Assembly: GCA_026786125.1 (NCBI GenBank)
Contig: JAJAYU010000172.1
Span: forward strand, 1 to 10,669
DNA from: Chamaesiphon sp.
Lineage (GTDB): Bacteria; Cyanobacteriota; Cyanobacteriia; Cyanobacteriales; Chamaesiphonaceae
DNA length: 10,669 bases
Reading direction: 5' to 3'
Under the pieces are notes generated by a model. That model was given only the letters and a program-made list of their open reading frames with translations, was not told the origin of the DNA and did not search any database. Within the stretch, counting starts at the first letter, position 1. Each line of letters opens with the position of its first letter. Shown piece by piece: positions 1 to 7,810 of the stretch. The translations under genes and the position numbers were made by a program.

Positions 1-71
1 CTTTTGGACGGGTGCCCCGTCAAAGAAAGTGAGACAAGACAGGGGAAACCCCAAGACTGCACTTTTCGCCA

Positions 72-98
72 TCCACCATCCACCATCCACCAATCCAC
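72..98 (+). repeat. TCCACCA heptamer tandem repeat abutting ndhM start
   Basis: Three exact tandem copies of TCCACCA (72-78, 79-85, 86-92) are followed by AATCCAC, which runs to the base before the ndhM ATG at 99. The repeat therefore occupies the place of a ribosome binding site, and no Shine-Dalgarno sequence is visible. The same heptamer recurs at 5153-5184. Short tandem heptamers in intergenic DNA are a known habit of filamentous and some unicellular cyanobacteria (STRR-type repeats). Assignment to a named STRR class is not possible by eye. Confidence 0.75.
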
Positions 99-443
99 AT
101 GTTACTAAAATCTACAACTCGCCACATCCACATTTATACCGCTGAAGTAAAGAAAAATGAACTAATTCCCAGCGAACAAGTTCTGACCTTAGATGTCGAT
201 CCTGACAATGAACTTGTTTGGCGAGAAGACACACTGCGTAAGGTTTATGAGCAATTCGATGGCTTAGTAGAATCTTATAGTGGTGCCGATTTAACAGAGT
301 ACAATCTGCGTCGAATTGGATCGGATCTGGAACATTTTGTCAGATCTCTGCTTCAAAACGGGGAAATCGGTTATAATCTCGACAGTAGAGTGTTAAATTA
401 CAGCATGGGTTTACCCCAAGTAGTCAGTAAAACCACTGATTAA
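99..443 (+). CDS. ndhM: NAD(P)H-quinone oxidoreductase subunit M (NdhM)
   Basis: NdhM is one of the oxygenic-photosynthesis-specific subunits of cyanobacterial and chloroplast NDH-1. This thylakoid complex passes electrons from reduced ferredoxin to plastoquinone in cyclic electron flow, respiration and CO2 uptake. The 114-residue product fits the usual 110-120. It opens with the family's typical LLKSTTRHIHIYTAEV segment (2-17), then LTLDVDPDNE (29-38), SGADLTEYNLRRIGSDLEHF (61-80) and the C-terminal RVLNYSMGLPQV (97-108), all highly conserved in cyanobacteria as I know the family. It has no transmembrane segment, as expected for a peripheral subunit. The ATG follows the heptamer repeat with no visible ribosome binding site. 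The only neighbour on this strand is menE, 124 bp downstream, too far to call an operon with confidence. Confidence 0.96.
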   Translation: MLLKSTTRHIHIYTAEVKKNELIPSEQVLTLDVDPDNELVWREDTLRKVYEQFDGLVESYSGADLTEYNLRRIGSDLEHFVRSLLQNGEIGYNLDSRVLNYSMGLPQVVSKTTD

Positions 444-567
444 TTCAGTTTGCTACTGTACTATTGTTTTTTCTACACCTCTATATCTCGTTTACTCAAC
501 TTTATATCTCCTATTCCCTCTTCTACAATCGTGTAAGTACGTAGTCGGGGGTAGTTTTTTTGGAATT

Positions 568-1872
568 ATGATCGAGTATGACGGTGAATGGATTTATGCT
601 TTATTTTGCCAACAGCTAAAATCTGGATGGCTAGTTGGTGGTGAAAGTCAATCAATTATCGATCGATCTAATCAAAAAGTAGCTGATTTTACTCGACATC
701 AACCCAATTTTATCTCGATTTCAACTACCGATTTAACTGAATTTATCGCTGATTTCATGGCTGGATGTCGATTGGGCATCCCGATTTTTCTCTGCAATCC
801 ATACTGGGGTGATACGGAGTGGGAGCAAGTATCAAAAATAACTAGCCAGGTAAATCCGCAACAGCACCAAAATTTAATCATGATTCCCACTGGCGGATCT
901 ACTGGAGCAATCAAATTTGCAACCCATACCTGGGAAACTCTCAGCGCGTCTGTTTGGGGATTTCAGGAGTTTTATGCAGTAGATAAAATTAATGCAATTT
1001 GTACACTGCCACTTTATCATGTGAGTGGTTTGATGCAATTAATTCGATCGATCATCACTGATGGTAGATTATTAGTCTCGAATTTTCAGCAGTTATGTAT
1101 AGAGCCAAATCTTATCACCAATCAGATTGAGTTAGACGATTATTTTATCTCCCTCGTACCCACCCAATTAGCTAAACTATTAGATCTAGATCCTAAGTGG
1201 TTGGCACAGTTTCAAACAATTTTGCTCGGCGGAGCACCACCCAATCTCGATCTATTAAATAGAGCCAGAAGTGCTCAATTATCCCTCGCATTGACCTATG
1301 GCATGACGGAAACTGCTTCGCAAGTTACTAGTCTCAAACCTGCTGAATTCTTAGCTGGTAACAATAGTTGTGGAAGAGTTTTGCCTCACGCCAAAATTAA
1401 ATTAAGATCGCCTAATTGTGAGATTCAAATTGAGGCTAAATCATTAATGCTTGGCTATTTTCCCGTTTTTAATTCATCTGCTGATTTTGAACCTGACGAT
1501 CTAGGATCATTTGATTCAGACGGCTATTTAACGATTATCGGTCGAACTAGTGGCAAGATTATTACAGGCGGTGAAAATGTCTTTCCGATCGAGGTAATCA
1601 ATGCAATCATGCTAACAGGTTTGGTTGCAGATGTGTGGGTAATTGGTTTACTCGATCGATATTGGGGTCAAATAGTTGTAGCTGTATATGTCGAAAATAA
1701 TATTCCTGTTTCCGGCGACACATTATCGCAAGCGATCAGTGGGAAGATTAGTAAATACAAGATTCCAAAACACTGGGTTGTAGTCGATCTAATTCCCCGC
1801 AATTCATTAGGTAAAGTATTAATACCAGAAATAGAAAAACTACTTAGAGCTAAACTAGATCGAAATAGCTAA
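568..1872 (+). CDS. menE: o-succinylbenzoate-CoA ligase (MenE)
   Basis: MenE is an adenylate-forming enzyme that activates 2-succinylbenzoate to its CoA thioester using ATP. In cyanobacteria this leads through MenB to phylloquinone, the electron carrier of photosystem I. The 434-residue product has the ANL-superfamily motifs in order: the phosphate-binding loop PTGGSTGAIKF (107-117), LTYGMTETASQ (242-252), a GR...GGENVFP hinge segment near residues 325-337, and RNSLGKVLIPE with the presumed catalytic Lys416. It is shorter than long acyl-CoA synthetases (500 or more) and matches cyanobacterial MenE. The ATG at 568 has a short GGA 4 nt upstream and a GGGGG tract further up. The gene is more AT-rich than the genes to its right. 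Its stop is 8 bp from the convergent argF stop. Another small acyl-CoA ligase is possible but less likely. Confidence 0.85.
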   Translation: MIEYDGEWIYALFCQQLKSGWLVGGESQSIIDRSNQKVADFTRHQPNFISISTTDLTEFIADFMAGCRLGIPIFLCNPYWGDTEWEQVSKITSQVNPQQHQNLIMIPTGGSTGAIKFATHTWETLSASVWGFQEFYAVDKINAICTLPLYHVSGLMQLIRSIITDGRLLVSNFQQLCIEPNLITNQIELDDYFISLVPTQLAKLLDLDPKWLAQFQTILLGGAPPNLDLLNRARSAQLSLALTYGMTETASQVTSLKPAEFLAGNNSCGRVLPHAKIKLRSPNCEIQIEAKSLMLGYFPVFNSSADFEPDDLGSFDSDGYLTIIGRTSGKIITGGENVFPIEVINAIMLTGLVADVWVIGLLDRYWGQIVVAVYVENNIPVSGDTLSQAISGKISKYKIPKHWVVVDLIPRNSLGKVLIPEIEKLLRAKLDRNS

Positions 1873-1880
1873 CCTAAAAA

Positions 1881-2804
1881 TTAATCGCAACCCAAAACGC
1901 TAACTAACAAAGCTTTTTGAGCGTGGAGCCGATTTTCTGCTTGATCCCAGACCCGCGATCGAGTACCCTCAAGTACATCTTCAGTTATTTCTTCACCACG
2001 ATGGGCGGGAAGACAGTGCAAAACGATCGCATCAGGATCGGCAATAGTCAATAATTCTTGGTTAACTTGATAGGGTTGGAAAACCGGAATCCGCGTATCA
2101 GATTCGGCTTCTTGTCCCATACTCGCCCAGACATCCGTGTAGAGAACATGTGCCTGACTCGCTGCTGCTTGCGGTGATTGTGTCACTACAACTTGAGTAC
2201 CTGTAATCGCCGCGATCGATCTGGCTCGATCTACAATCCCTGGATCTGGAGTAAAATCAATAGGACATGCGATCGAGATATCCATCCCCACCGTCGCACA
2301 ACCCAGCAGCAGCGAGTGCGCCATATTATTCCCATCCCCAAAGTAAGCCAGCTTCAAACCCGCCAACTGTCCAAAATGCTCCTGAATCGTCTGTAAATCT
2401 GCAAATACCTGACAGGGATGCTCCAAATCCGTCAGCGCATTGATAATTGGCATCTGCGCGTACTTCGCAAAAGTCTCCACGTCTGTATGAGCAAAAGTCC
2501 GAATCGCCAACACATCCAAATATCGGTCTAATACCCTTGCAGTGTCAGCTAAAGGCTCCCCGCGACCAATTTGCATCGAACCAATGTTTAAGTCGATTAC
2601 CTGCCCTCCTAGCTGGCTCATCGCCGCAAAAAAGCTCACTCTTGTCCGTGTCGAAGACTTGTAAAATAGCAAACCCAAACTCTTGCGACAAATCGGTTTA
2701 ACTTTCCCCTGTTTGAGATCGGCGGCGAGTTGGAGCAGGGCGAGTGTCTCGTCAGCACTCAGATCTGTCATGCTCAATAAATCTCTACCCTTTAAGCCAC
2801 TCAT
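1881..2804 (-). CDS. argF: ornithine carbamoyltransferase (ArgF)
   Basis: ArgF joins carbamoyl phosphate and ornithine to give citrulline in arginine biosynthesis, in the cytosol. The protein shows the carbamoyl-phosphate motif SSTRTRVSF (STRTR at 51-55), HPCQ (129-132), the ornithine-loop sequence DVWASMGQE and the active-site HCLPAHRGEEI (HCLP 263-266). I chose the ATG at 2804 (307 aa). An in-frame TTG at 2819 would add five residues, but that TTG lies inside the GAGGG ribosome binding site that serves the ATG, and at or before the start point predicted from the promoter at 2824-2851. The N-terminus MSGLKGRDLLSMTDLS also matches the usual cyanobacterial ArgF start. dxr lies 89 bp upstream on the same strand, but argF appears to have its own promoter. 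Confidence 0.96.
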   Translation of the reverse strand: MSGLKGRDLLSMTDLSADETLALLQLAADLKQGKVKPICRKSLGLLFYKSSTRTRVSFFAAMSQLGGQVIDLNIGSMQIGRGEPLADTARVLDRYLDVLAIRTFAHTDVETFAKYAQMPIINALTDLEHPCQVFADLQTIQEHFGQLAGLKLAYFGDGNNMAHSLLLGCATVGMDISIACPIDFTPDPGIVDRARSIAAITGTQVVVTQSPQAAASQAHVLYTDVWASMGQEAESDTRIPVFQPYQVNQELLTIADPDAIVLHCLPAHRGEEITEDVLEGTRSRVWDQAENRLHAQKALLVSVLGCD

Positions 2805-2823
2805 GCGATCTACCCTCAACCAA

Positions 2824-2851
2824 ATAATATATCAAACACGGAGAGGGTCAA
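2824..2851 (-). promoter_or_regulatory. sigma-70-type promoter candidate for argF
   Basis: Read on the minus strand, TTGACC (2846-2851) and TATTAT (2824-2829) are separated by 16 bp. Each hexamer matches 5 of 6 positions of the bacterial consensus. The predicted start near 2817 gives a very short leader carrying GAGGG (2813-2817), followed by 8 nt and the ATG at 2804. No ARG-box-like operator was recognised. This is sequence resemblance only. Confidence 0.5.
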
Positions 2852-2893
2852 TTTTATCATAAGAGTCAGGCTAAGATCGATGAATTAGCAATC

Positions 2894-4066
2894 TCACGCA
2901 GCCACCTGTTGACTAAATTCCAGTACCATCTGTCTTGCCCAAACATCAGCCGCTAAAATATCATCCAAACTAGGTGTTGCTGTAAAATCAACGCGATGTT
3001 TGTCGCAGACTTTTTCGATCACTTTGGGAATATCTAGAAAGTGAATCTTTTCGTCTAAAAATAATGCCACAGCTTGCTCATTTGCACCATTTAGTACCGC
3101 AGGCATCGAACCGCCAGCTCTTCCGGCTGCGTAGGCTAGATCGATACAAGGATATTTAACACGATCGGGTGCTCTAAATGTTAAGTCTCCTGCTGTAACG
3201 AGATCGAATTTCTTCCAGTCGGTGTGGATCCGATCGGGCCACGAGAGAGCGTATAGTAGTGGTAGTCGCATATCTGGCCAACCTAATTGCGCCAAGACTG
3301 AGGTATCCTGAAGTTCGATTAGTGAGTGAATAATACTCTGAGGATGGACGACGATATCGATATCATCGTAATCTACCCCAAATAAATAATGCGCCTCAAT
3401 CACCTCTAAGCCCTTGTTCATCAGCGTGGCGGAGTCAATGGTGATTTTTTGTCCCATCGACCAATTGGGGTGCTTGAGCGCGTCAGCAATGGTCACTGAG
3501 GCTAATTTTTCAGCAGGAAGATCGCGGAAGGCTCCACCAGAAGCGGTGAGGATAATTCGGCGCAATCCACCAGCGGGAACTCCCTGCAAGCATTGGAAAA
3601 TAGCAGAATGCTCGGAGTCAGCGGGGAGTAATTTCACCCCATATTCTTGGACTAAAGGTAGCACGACTGGGCCACCAGCAATCAGGGTTTCTTTATTCGC
3701 CAGGGCGATATCTTTACCCGCTTTAATCGCCGCAATTGTGGGTAAAAGTCCCGCACAACCGACAATACCTGTCACCACACTTTCAGCATCACCATAGCCA
3801 GCAACTTCGATCGTCCCTTGTGCGCCAGCGACGATAATTGGAGCATAATCTAAATTAGCAAGCGCGTCCTTTAACTCTGGTAACTTGGCTTCATTCCCAA
3901 TCGCGACGATTTCTGGGCGAAATTGACGTACTTGTTTCGCCAGCATCTCCACGTTGCTACCCGCCGCCAGCCCGACAATCCGAAATTTATCAGGATGATG
4001 TTCGACGATATCTAAAGTTTGAGTCCCGATCGAGCCAGTAGAACCGAGTAAAGTAATCGCTTTCAC
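2894..4066 (-). CDS. dxr: 1-deoxy-D-xylulose 5-phosphate reductoisomerase (Dxr/IspC)
   Basis: This enzyme rearranges and reduces DXP to 2-C-methyl-D-erythritol 4-phosphate with NADPH. It is the committed step of the MEP isoprenoid pathway, which feeds carotenoids, phytyl chains and quinone tails. The 390-residue product is full length. It has the N-terminal NADPH-binding [11 protein letters not shown] (6-16), ALANKE with Lys125, and the metal ligands Asp150 and Glu152 in [11 protein letters not shown]. It also has the [11 protein letters not shown] loop (174-184), [20 protein letters not shown] (199-218) with Glu221 just after, [13 protein letters not shown] and the late [11 protein letters not shown]. 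These agree with the E. coli enzyme's ligands. The start codon is GTG at 4066, and translation from it begins [11 protein letters not shown], leaving no room for a later start. No terminator is evident before argF. Confidence 0.97.
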   Translation of the reverse strand: MKAITLLGSTGSIGTQTLDIVEHHPDKFRIVGLAAGSNVEMLAKQVRQFRPEIVAIGNEAKLPELKDALANLDYAPIIVAGAQGTIEVAGYGDAESVVTGIVGCAGLLPTIAAIKAGKDIALANKETLIAGGPVVLPLVQEYGVKLLPADSEHSAIFQCLQGVPAGGLRRIILTASGGAFRDLPAEKLASVTIADALKHPNWSMGQKITIDSATLMNKGLEVIEAHYLFGVDYDDIDIVVHPQSIIHSLIELQDTSVLAQLGWPDMRLPLLYALSWPDRIHTDWKKFDLVTAGDLTFRAPDRVKYPCIDLAYAAGRAGGSMPAVLNGANEQAVALFLDEKIHFLDIPKVIEKVCDKHRVDFTATPSLDDILAADVWARQMVLEFSQQVAA

Positions 4067-4272
4067 AATATCAGTTAAAATATTTGTCTAATCTACTTAT
4101 CTTACGGTGTCTGGGGATCGATCGATTAAATTAGATTTCAGGGCTTAGACATGATCGGCCGTAATCACAGTGTAAAAATTCGATAATTGTGACCATTGTT
4201 TTTATGGGCAAGTGAGATCGATTTTAGTCAGTCACAGTCTAGACTGGAAATGGCTCATCTCCAAAATTTATC
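4067..4272. other. divergent intergenic region, dxr / hydrolase
   Basis: This 206-bp region must hold the divergent control signals for dxr (leftward) and the alpha/beta-hydrolase gene (rightward). It contains a perfect 12-bp palindrome, CAGTCTAGACTG, at 4235-4246, ending 26 bp before the GTG start at 4273. No convincing -35/-10 pair, NtcA site or ribosome binding site could be assigned on either strand. Confidence 0.4.
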
Positions 4273-5121
4273 GTGGCGAAAATTACCAAAACCTCAATTC
4301 AAGTCGGTTCCCTAGAGTGGTTTACCAGACAACTCGTACCAGAAGGTTGGGAAAATCCCCAGACAGCAATTCTGCTCCACGGATTACCATCACAAAGCTT
4401 GACTTGGACGGGATTGATGCGACCATTAGCCGAACAGGGGATTCGGACAATCGCGCCAGATTGGATTGGGTTTGGAAATTCGAGTAAGCCAGAGAAACGA
4501 GATTTTGCTTATACGCCAGATGCTTTTGTGACTGCGTTGGCGGAGCTGGTGGATAGTTTAGAACTCGATCGATTTTCCCTAGTCATTCAGGGCTTTCTAG
4601 GTACTGTGGGGATCCAATACGCGCTCCGTTATCCAGGGCGAGTAGACAAGCTGGTAATTCTCAATGCACCATTGACGACTGCGGCAAAATTACCTTGGGC
4701 AATTAAGCAATTGGGTTTACCTGTGGCGGGTGAAATGCTGACTCAAGATCCACTCACAGCCGAGCGAACGCTAGAAGCTGGCTGTAAATGTGTGATCGAA
4801 GACAAGTATCTTGAAGTGTATCGTAAACCATATTTGAAGAGTTCGATGCCTGGTCGATCGCACCTTGCCACCATCCGCAATCTCAGACTCACCGAATCCC
4901 TAGCCGAAATTTCAATAGGCTTGCCAAAATTAGACATCCCGATCCAAATATTATGGGGTACCAACGATCCTTGGCTCGATCTCGCCCAAGCTCAAGCATG
5001 TGTGAAATCGCTCAAGCACGGCGAGTTAGTCACTTTACCCACCGCAGCACATTATCCCCAAGAACACTGGTATGCTGAGATCAAAGAATCACTAATTCCA
5101 TTTTTGCGCCGCCAAAATTAG
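4273..5121 (+). CDS. alpha/beta-hydrolase-fold protein lacking the usual nucleophile
   Basis: The 282-residue protein has the haloalkane-dehalogenase/epoxide-hydrolase type of fold: oxyanion segment LLHGLPSQS (34-42), PDWIGFGNSSKP (62-73), an elbow-like strand-turn LVIQGFLGTVG (103-113), TNDPWL (230-235) with a candidate acid Asp232, and AAHYPQEHW (258-266) with His260. At the elbow, where relatives carry Asp or Ser, the aligned residue is Gly107. A classical triad is therefore not visible, while the acid and histidine positions remain. As I recall, cyanobacterial homologues share this Q-G-F-L-G elbow, so it looks like a family trait rather than a mutation. Substrate and function are unknown. 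The start is GTG at 4273; an in-frame TAG at 4240-4242 and no intervening ATG rule out a longer form. rbcR follows after 147 bp. Confidence 0.85.
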   Translation: MAKITKTSIQVGSLEWFTRQLVPEGWENPQTAILLHGLPSQSLTWTGLMRPLAEQGIRTIAPDWIGFGNSSKPEKRDFAYTPDAFVTALAELVDSLELDRFSLVIQGFLGTVGIQYALRYPGRVDKLVILNAPLTTAAKLPWAIKQLGLPVAGEMLTQDPLTAERTLEAGCKCVIEDKYLEVYRKPYLKSSMPGRSHLATIRNLRLTESLAEISIGLPKLDIPIQILWGTNDPWLDLAQAQACVKSLKHGELVTLPTAAHYPQEHWYAEIKESLIPFLRRQN

Positions 5122-5152
5122 GGAGACTGGGCGTGTGAAAATAATTAGTCAA

Positions 5153-5184
5153 TTCACCATTCACCTTCCACCATCCACCATTCA
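5153..5184 (+). repeat. TYCACCW heptamer tandem repeat upstream of rbcR
   Basis: Four and a half tandem heptamers occur in order: TTCACCA, TTCACCT, TCCACCA, TCCACCA, TTCA. The two TCCACCA units are identical to the units upstream of ndhM (72-92). The tract lies between the hydrolase stop at 5121 and the rbcR start at 5269. Confidence 0.75.
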
Positions 5185-5268
5185 AAAAGAACCAAGTACC
5201 AACCGGATATGGTACTGTCAATGTGAAGTTGATCGTCGATCGCTACTAATTCTTACACGCTCACTGCT

Positions 5269-6258
5269 ATGTCTGACCTGCCTTTCACTCTGGATCAGTT
5301 ACGGATTCTCAGGGCAATTGCTGCGGAGGGAAGTTTTAAACGCGCCGCTGATAGTTTATATGTGTCTCAACCTGCTGTCAGTTTACAGGTGCAGAATCTC
5401 GAACGTCAATTGGATGTACCGTTATTTGATCGAGGTGGGAGACGAGCGCAACTAACTGAAGCTGGGCATTTGTTGCTCAGTTATGGCGAGAAGATTATTA
5501 CATTGTGTCAGGAAACCTGTCGGGCGATCGAGGATCTTCAGAACCTCCAAGGTGGAACCTTGATTGTGGGCGCGTCTCAGACGACAGGGACTTATCTATT
5601 ACCGCGAATGATTGGTGTGTTTCGCCAAAAATATCCCGATGTGTCGGTGCAGTTACATGTTCATTCGACGCGGCGCACGGCTTGGAGTGTAGCCAATGGA
5701 CAGGTAGATTTAGCGATTATTGGTGGTGAGATTCCAGCGGAGTTACAAGACTCCCTCGATATTTTGCCCTACGCCGAGGATGAATTCGCGCTGATTTTAC
5801 CTAGTAGTCATCCCTTTGCCGGACTCAAGACTATTCCCAAGGAAGATCTCTATAAGCTCCAATTTATTTCTCTTGATGCTCAATCGACAATTCGCAAAGT
5901 GATCGATCAAGTTTTGAGTAGGTGCGGCATCGATCCCAAGCGGCTGAAAATTGAAATGGAATTAAATTCGATCGAAGCGATTAAAAATGCCGTCCAAGCA
6001 GGTCTGGGTGCAGCTTTTGTCTCCTGTTCAGCGATCGAGCGCGAAGTGGAAAATGGTACCCTGCATCGAGCATATATCGACGGTGTATCGATCGATCGGA
6101 TCCTATCAGTCATCGTCAATCCCAATCGTTATCGCTCCAAAGCCGCCGAAGCCTTCGCTCAAGAAATCTTACCCAATTTCACCACCTATCCGTGGGATGC
6201 CAGCAAGCTCTTCTCCAAGCGGGTAAAGGCGGAGATCGATATTGATGAGGAAGGCTAG
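5269..6258 (+). CDS. rbcR: LysR-type regulator of Rubisco genes (RbcR)
   Basis: This is a LysR-family transcription factor of the cyanobacterial/plastid RbcR (Ycf30) group, which activates rbcLXS and related carbon-metabolism genes. The 329-residue protein has an N-terminal winged helix-turn-helix (6-65; recognition region about 22-41, [20 protein letters not shown]). A linker helix (about 66-92, [20 protein letters not shown]) follows, then a two-lobed effector domain from [20 protein letters not shown] to about residue 300. The near-invariant segments [22 protein letters not shown] and [13 protein letters not shown] point to RbcR rather than the related CmpR or NdhR/CcmR. The acidic C-terminal end (EIDIDEEG) is variable in the group. 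The ATG at 5269 has no clear ribosome binding site. I found no good ATTA-N5-TAAT box in its upstream region, so autoregulation is not supported. Confidence 0.9.
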   Translation: MSDLPFTLDQLRILRAIAAEGSFKRAADSLYVSQPAVSLQVQNLERQLDVPLFDRGGRRAQLTEAGHLLLSYGEKIITLCQETCRAIEDLQNLQGGTLIVGASQTTGTYLLPRMIGVFRQKYPDVSVQLHVHSTRRTAWSVANGQVDLAIIGGEIPAELQDSLDILPYAEDEFALILPSSHPFAGLKTIPKEDLYKLQFISLDAQSTIRKVIDQVLSRCGIDPKRLKIEMELNSIEAIKNAVQAGLGAAFVSCSAIEREVENGTLHRAYIDGVSIDRILSVIVNPNRYRSKAAEAFAQEILPNFTTYPWDASKLFSKRVKAEIDIDEEG

Positions 6259-6482
6259 TTAATTAGTTGATAGCTAGATTGTCAGGAGAGGAAATTTAGA
6301 TCACTGATGTTCTTTGACAATATCTCTTTGCTATTCTCTCAAGGGCTAACCTCGATCTGTTGAACTAAAGTCGTTAAAATGGGAGAAGATGAGAATGTAT
6401 TTACCAATCTTATCATTGGAACAGCATCAAGACTGAAAATGCTGTCTCCAAGCTCAATCCCACATCTTCAAGCCAATTTCCC
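6259..6482. other. intergenic region rbcR / FAD hydroxylase
   Basis: This stretch of 224 bp has no supported gene. It contains a perfect TTGACA at 6314-6319, but the nearest -10-like hexamer (TATTCT, 6332-6337) is only 12 bp away, so no promoter is called. No rho-independent terminator for rbcR is visible. Confidence 0.4.
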
Positions 6483-7787
6483 ATGCCACCTCTCGACTCT
6501 CCTTCCGTTCGGGTAGACGCTGCAACAACAGAGAGTCTGCCTCTTCAGATTAACAACGAAAATACGGTAGCAAATCCAGCCAACTTAGACTACGATTTGG
6601 CGATCGTGGGGGGTGGAATTATTGGTAATACACTAGCTGTCGCACTCCAAAATTCAGGACTGCGAGTAGTCTCGATCGAATCCCAAGCTCAGTCAGAATC
6701 GATCGCCAAGAGCCGAGCCTATGTGCTGTCCATGCTCTCAGGCCAGATCTTTGAGGGCTTGGGCATCTGGAATCAAGTTTTACCCCAGGTGACTCAATTT
6801 AGCCAAATCCAAATCTCTGACGCGGATTATGCTGGGGTGGTGAAAATGTATCCCCAGGATTTAGGGACAGATACATTGGGTTATGCGGCTAGCCATGAAG
6901 TATTGTTGACGGCACTGCAAACCAAGTTGGTAGCGGCTGAAAATATCACAGTCATGTGTCCTGCCCAGGTTGTCGATGTAGACTATACCGATGCTGGTGC
7001 CGACATTACGGTGTACACCCCAGATTGTGGCGCACCTACCAAAATTCGCGCTAGTTTGGTGATCGCCGCTGACGGTGCCAAATCATCACTCCGAGATCGA
7101 GCGGGAATTGCCACCACTGGATTCAACTATTGGCAATCCTGTATCACAGCGACAATTAAGCCCGAAAAACCCCATAACAACGTTGCCTACGAGCGATTTT
7201 GGTACGCTGGACCGATCGGGGTGTTACCATTGGCAGACGGTCGCTGTCAGGTAGTTTGGACAGTACCACACCAGCAGGCGGAAGAATTGCGCGATCTACC
7301 TGTAAGTGAGTTTCTCAAAGCACTAGAACACTGTACTGGGGGGTTATTGGGTAAATTAGAACTGGATAGTCAGCGGTGGTTATTTCCAGTCAAGTTGATG
7401 CAAAGTAATCAATATATTGCCCCACGCTTGGCATTAATTGGGGATGCAGCCCACTGTTGTCATCCGGTGGCGGGACAGGGGATGAATTTAGGGATTCGGG
7501 ATGCTGTCGCCCTGGCAGAGGTATTAATCGCGGCTCATCATGCAGGTGAAGATATTGGCAGCAAATCCGTACTCAACAGATATGCGAAGTGGCGGAAGCC
7601 GGAAAATTGGGTGATCTTAGCCTTCACTGATTTCCTCGATCGAATGTTCTCCAATCAGATTCTACCGATCGTCATTATCCGTCGAATTGGATTGTTTTTA
7701 CTCGATCGAGTCCCTGTGTTCAAATATCTCGCACTGAGATTAATGACTGGATTGGCGGGTAAAATTCCTCAAGTGGCGAGAAGCTAA
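6483..7787 (+). CDS. UbiH/Coq6-family FAD-dependent hydroxylase
   Basis: This is a flavin monooxygenase of the group that hydroxylates the aromatic ring of quinone precursors using NAD(P)H and O2. The 434-residue protein has the Rossmann FAD motif DLAIVGGGIIGNTLA (38-52, GGGIIG 43-48), the family's ADGAKSSLRD (196-205), and the second FAD motif GDAAHCCHPVAGQGMNLGIRDA (320-341). Substrate is not readable. In cyanobacteria a role in plastoquinone or another isoprenoid quinone is the natural guess, but the ring hydroxylases of that pathway are poorly defined. The first 36 residues are a polar extension ahead of the FAD motif. The C-terminal 60 residues are rich in hydrophobic and basic segments (ILPIVIIRRIGLFLLDRVPV), which suggests membrane association. 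The ATG at 6483 is the only Met before the FAD motif, and no ribosome binding site is evident. Confidence 0.85.
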   Translation: MPPLDSPSVRVDAATTESLPLQINNENTVANPANLDYDLAIVGGGIIGNTLAVALQNSGLRVVSIESQAQSESIAKSRAYVLSMLSGQIFEGLGIWNQVLPQVTQFSQIQISDADYAGVVKMYPQDLGTDTLGYAASHEVLLTALQTKLVAAENITVMCPAQVVDVDYTDAGADITVYTPDCGAPTKIRASLVIAADGAKSSLRDRAGIATTGFNYWQSCITATIKPEKPHNNVAYERFWYAGPIGVLPLADGRCQVVWTVPHQQAEELRDLPVSEFLKALEHCTGGLLGKLELDSQRWLFPVKLMQSNQYIAPRLALIGDAAHCCHPVAGQGMNLGIRDAVALAEVLIAAHHAGEDIGSKSVLNRYAKWRKPENWVILAFTDFLDRMFSNQILPIVIIRRIGLFLLDRVPVFKYLALRLMTGLAGKIPQVARS

Positions 7788-7810
7788 TTGTTGTTGGATG
7801 TAGTTGTTGA

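Noticed and set aside
7..52. Hairpins GACGGG-TGC-CCCGTC and GGGG-AAA-CCCC at the left edge
   Set aside because: They are short, lack a T-run and have no visible gene upstream in the window, so no role can be supported.
419..472. Terminator after ndhM
   Set aside because: Short stems (TCAGT/ACTGA, CAGT/ACTG) precede a six-T run, but the stems are 4-5 bp, partly inside the coding end, and poorly placed relative to the T-run.
2805..2819. TTG start giving ArgF five extra residues
   Set aside because: The TTG overlaps the GAGGG site of the downstream ATG and lies at or before the predicted transcription start.
5153..5184. Heptamer tract as a CRISPR array
   Set aside because: Units are 7 bp and contiguous with no spacers.
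5122..5268. RbcR autoregulatory box
   Set aside because: Only half-matches such as ATTAG and TACTAAT are present, too far apart to form ATTA-N5-TAAT.
6314..6337. Promoter for the FAD hydroxylase from TTGACA and TATTCT
   Set aside because: The spacer is only 12 bp, well short of 16-18.
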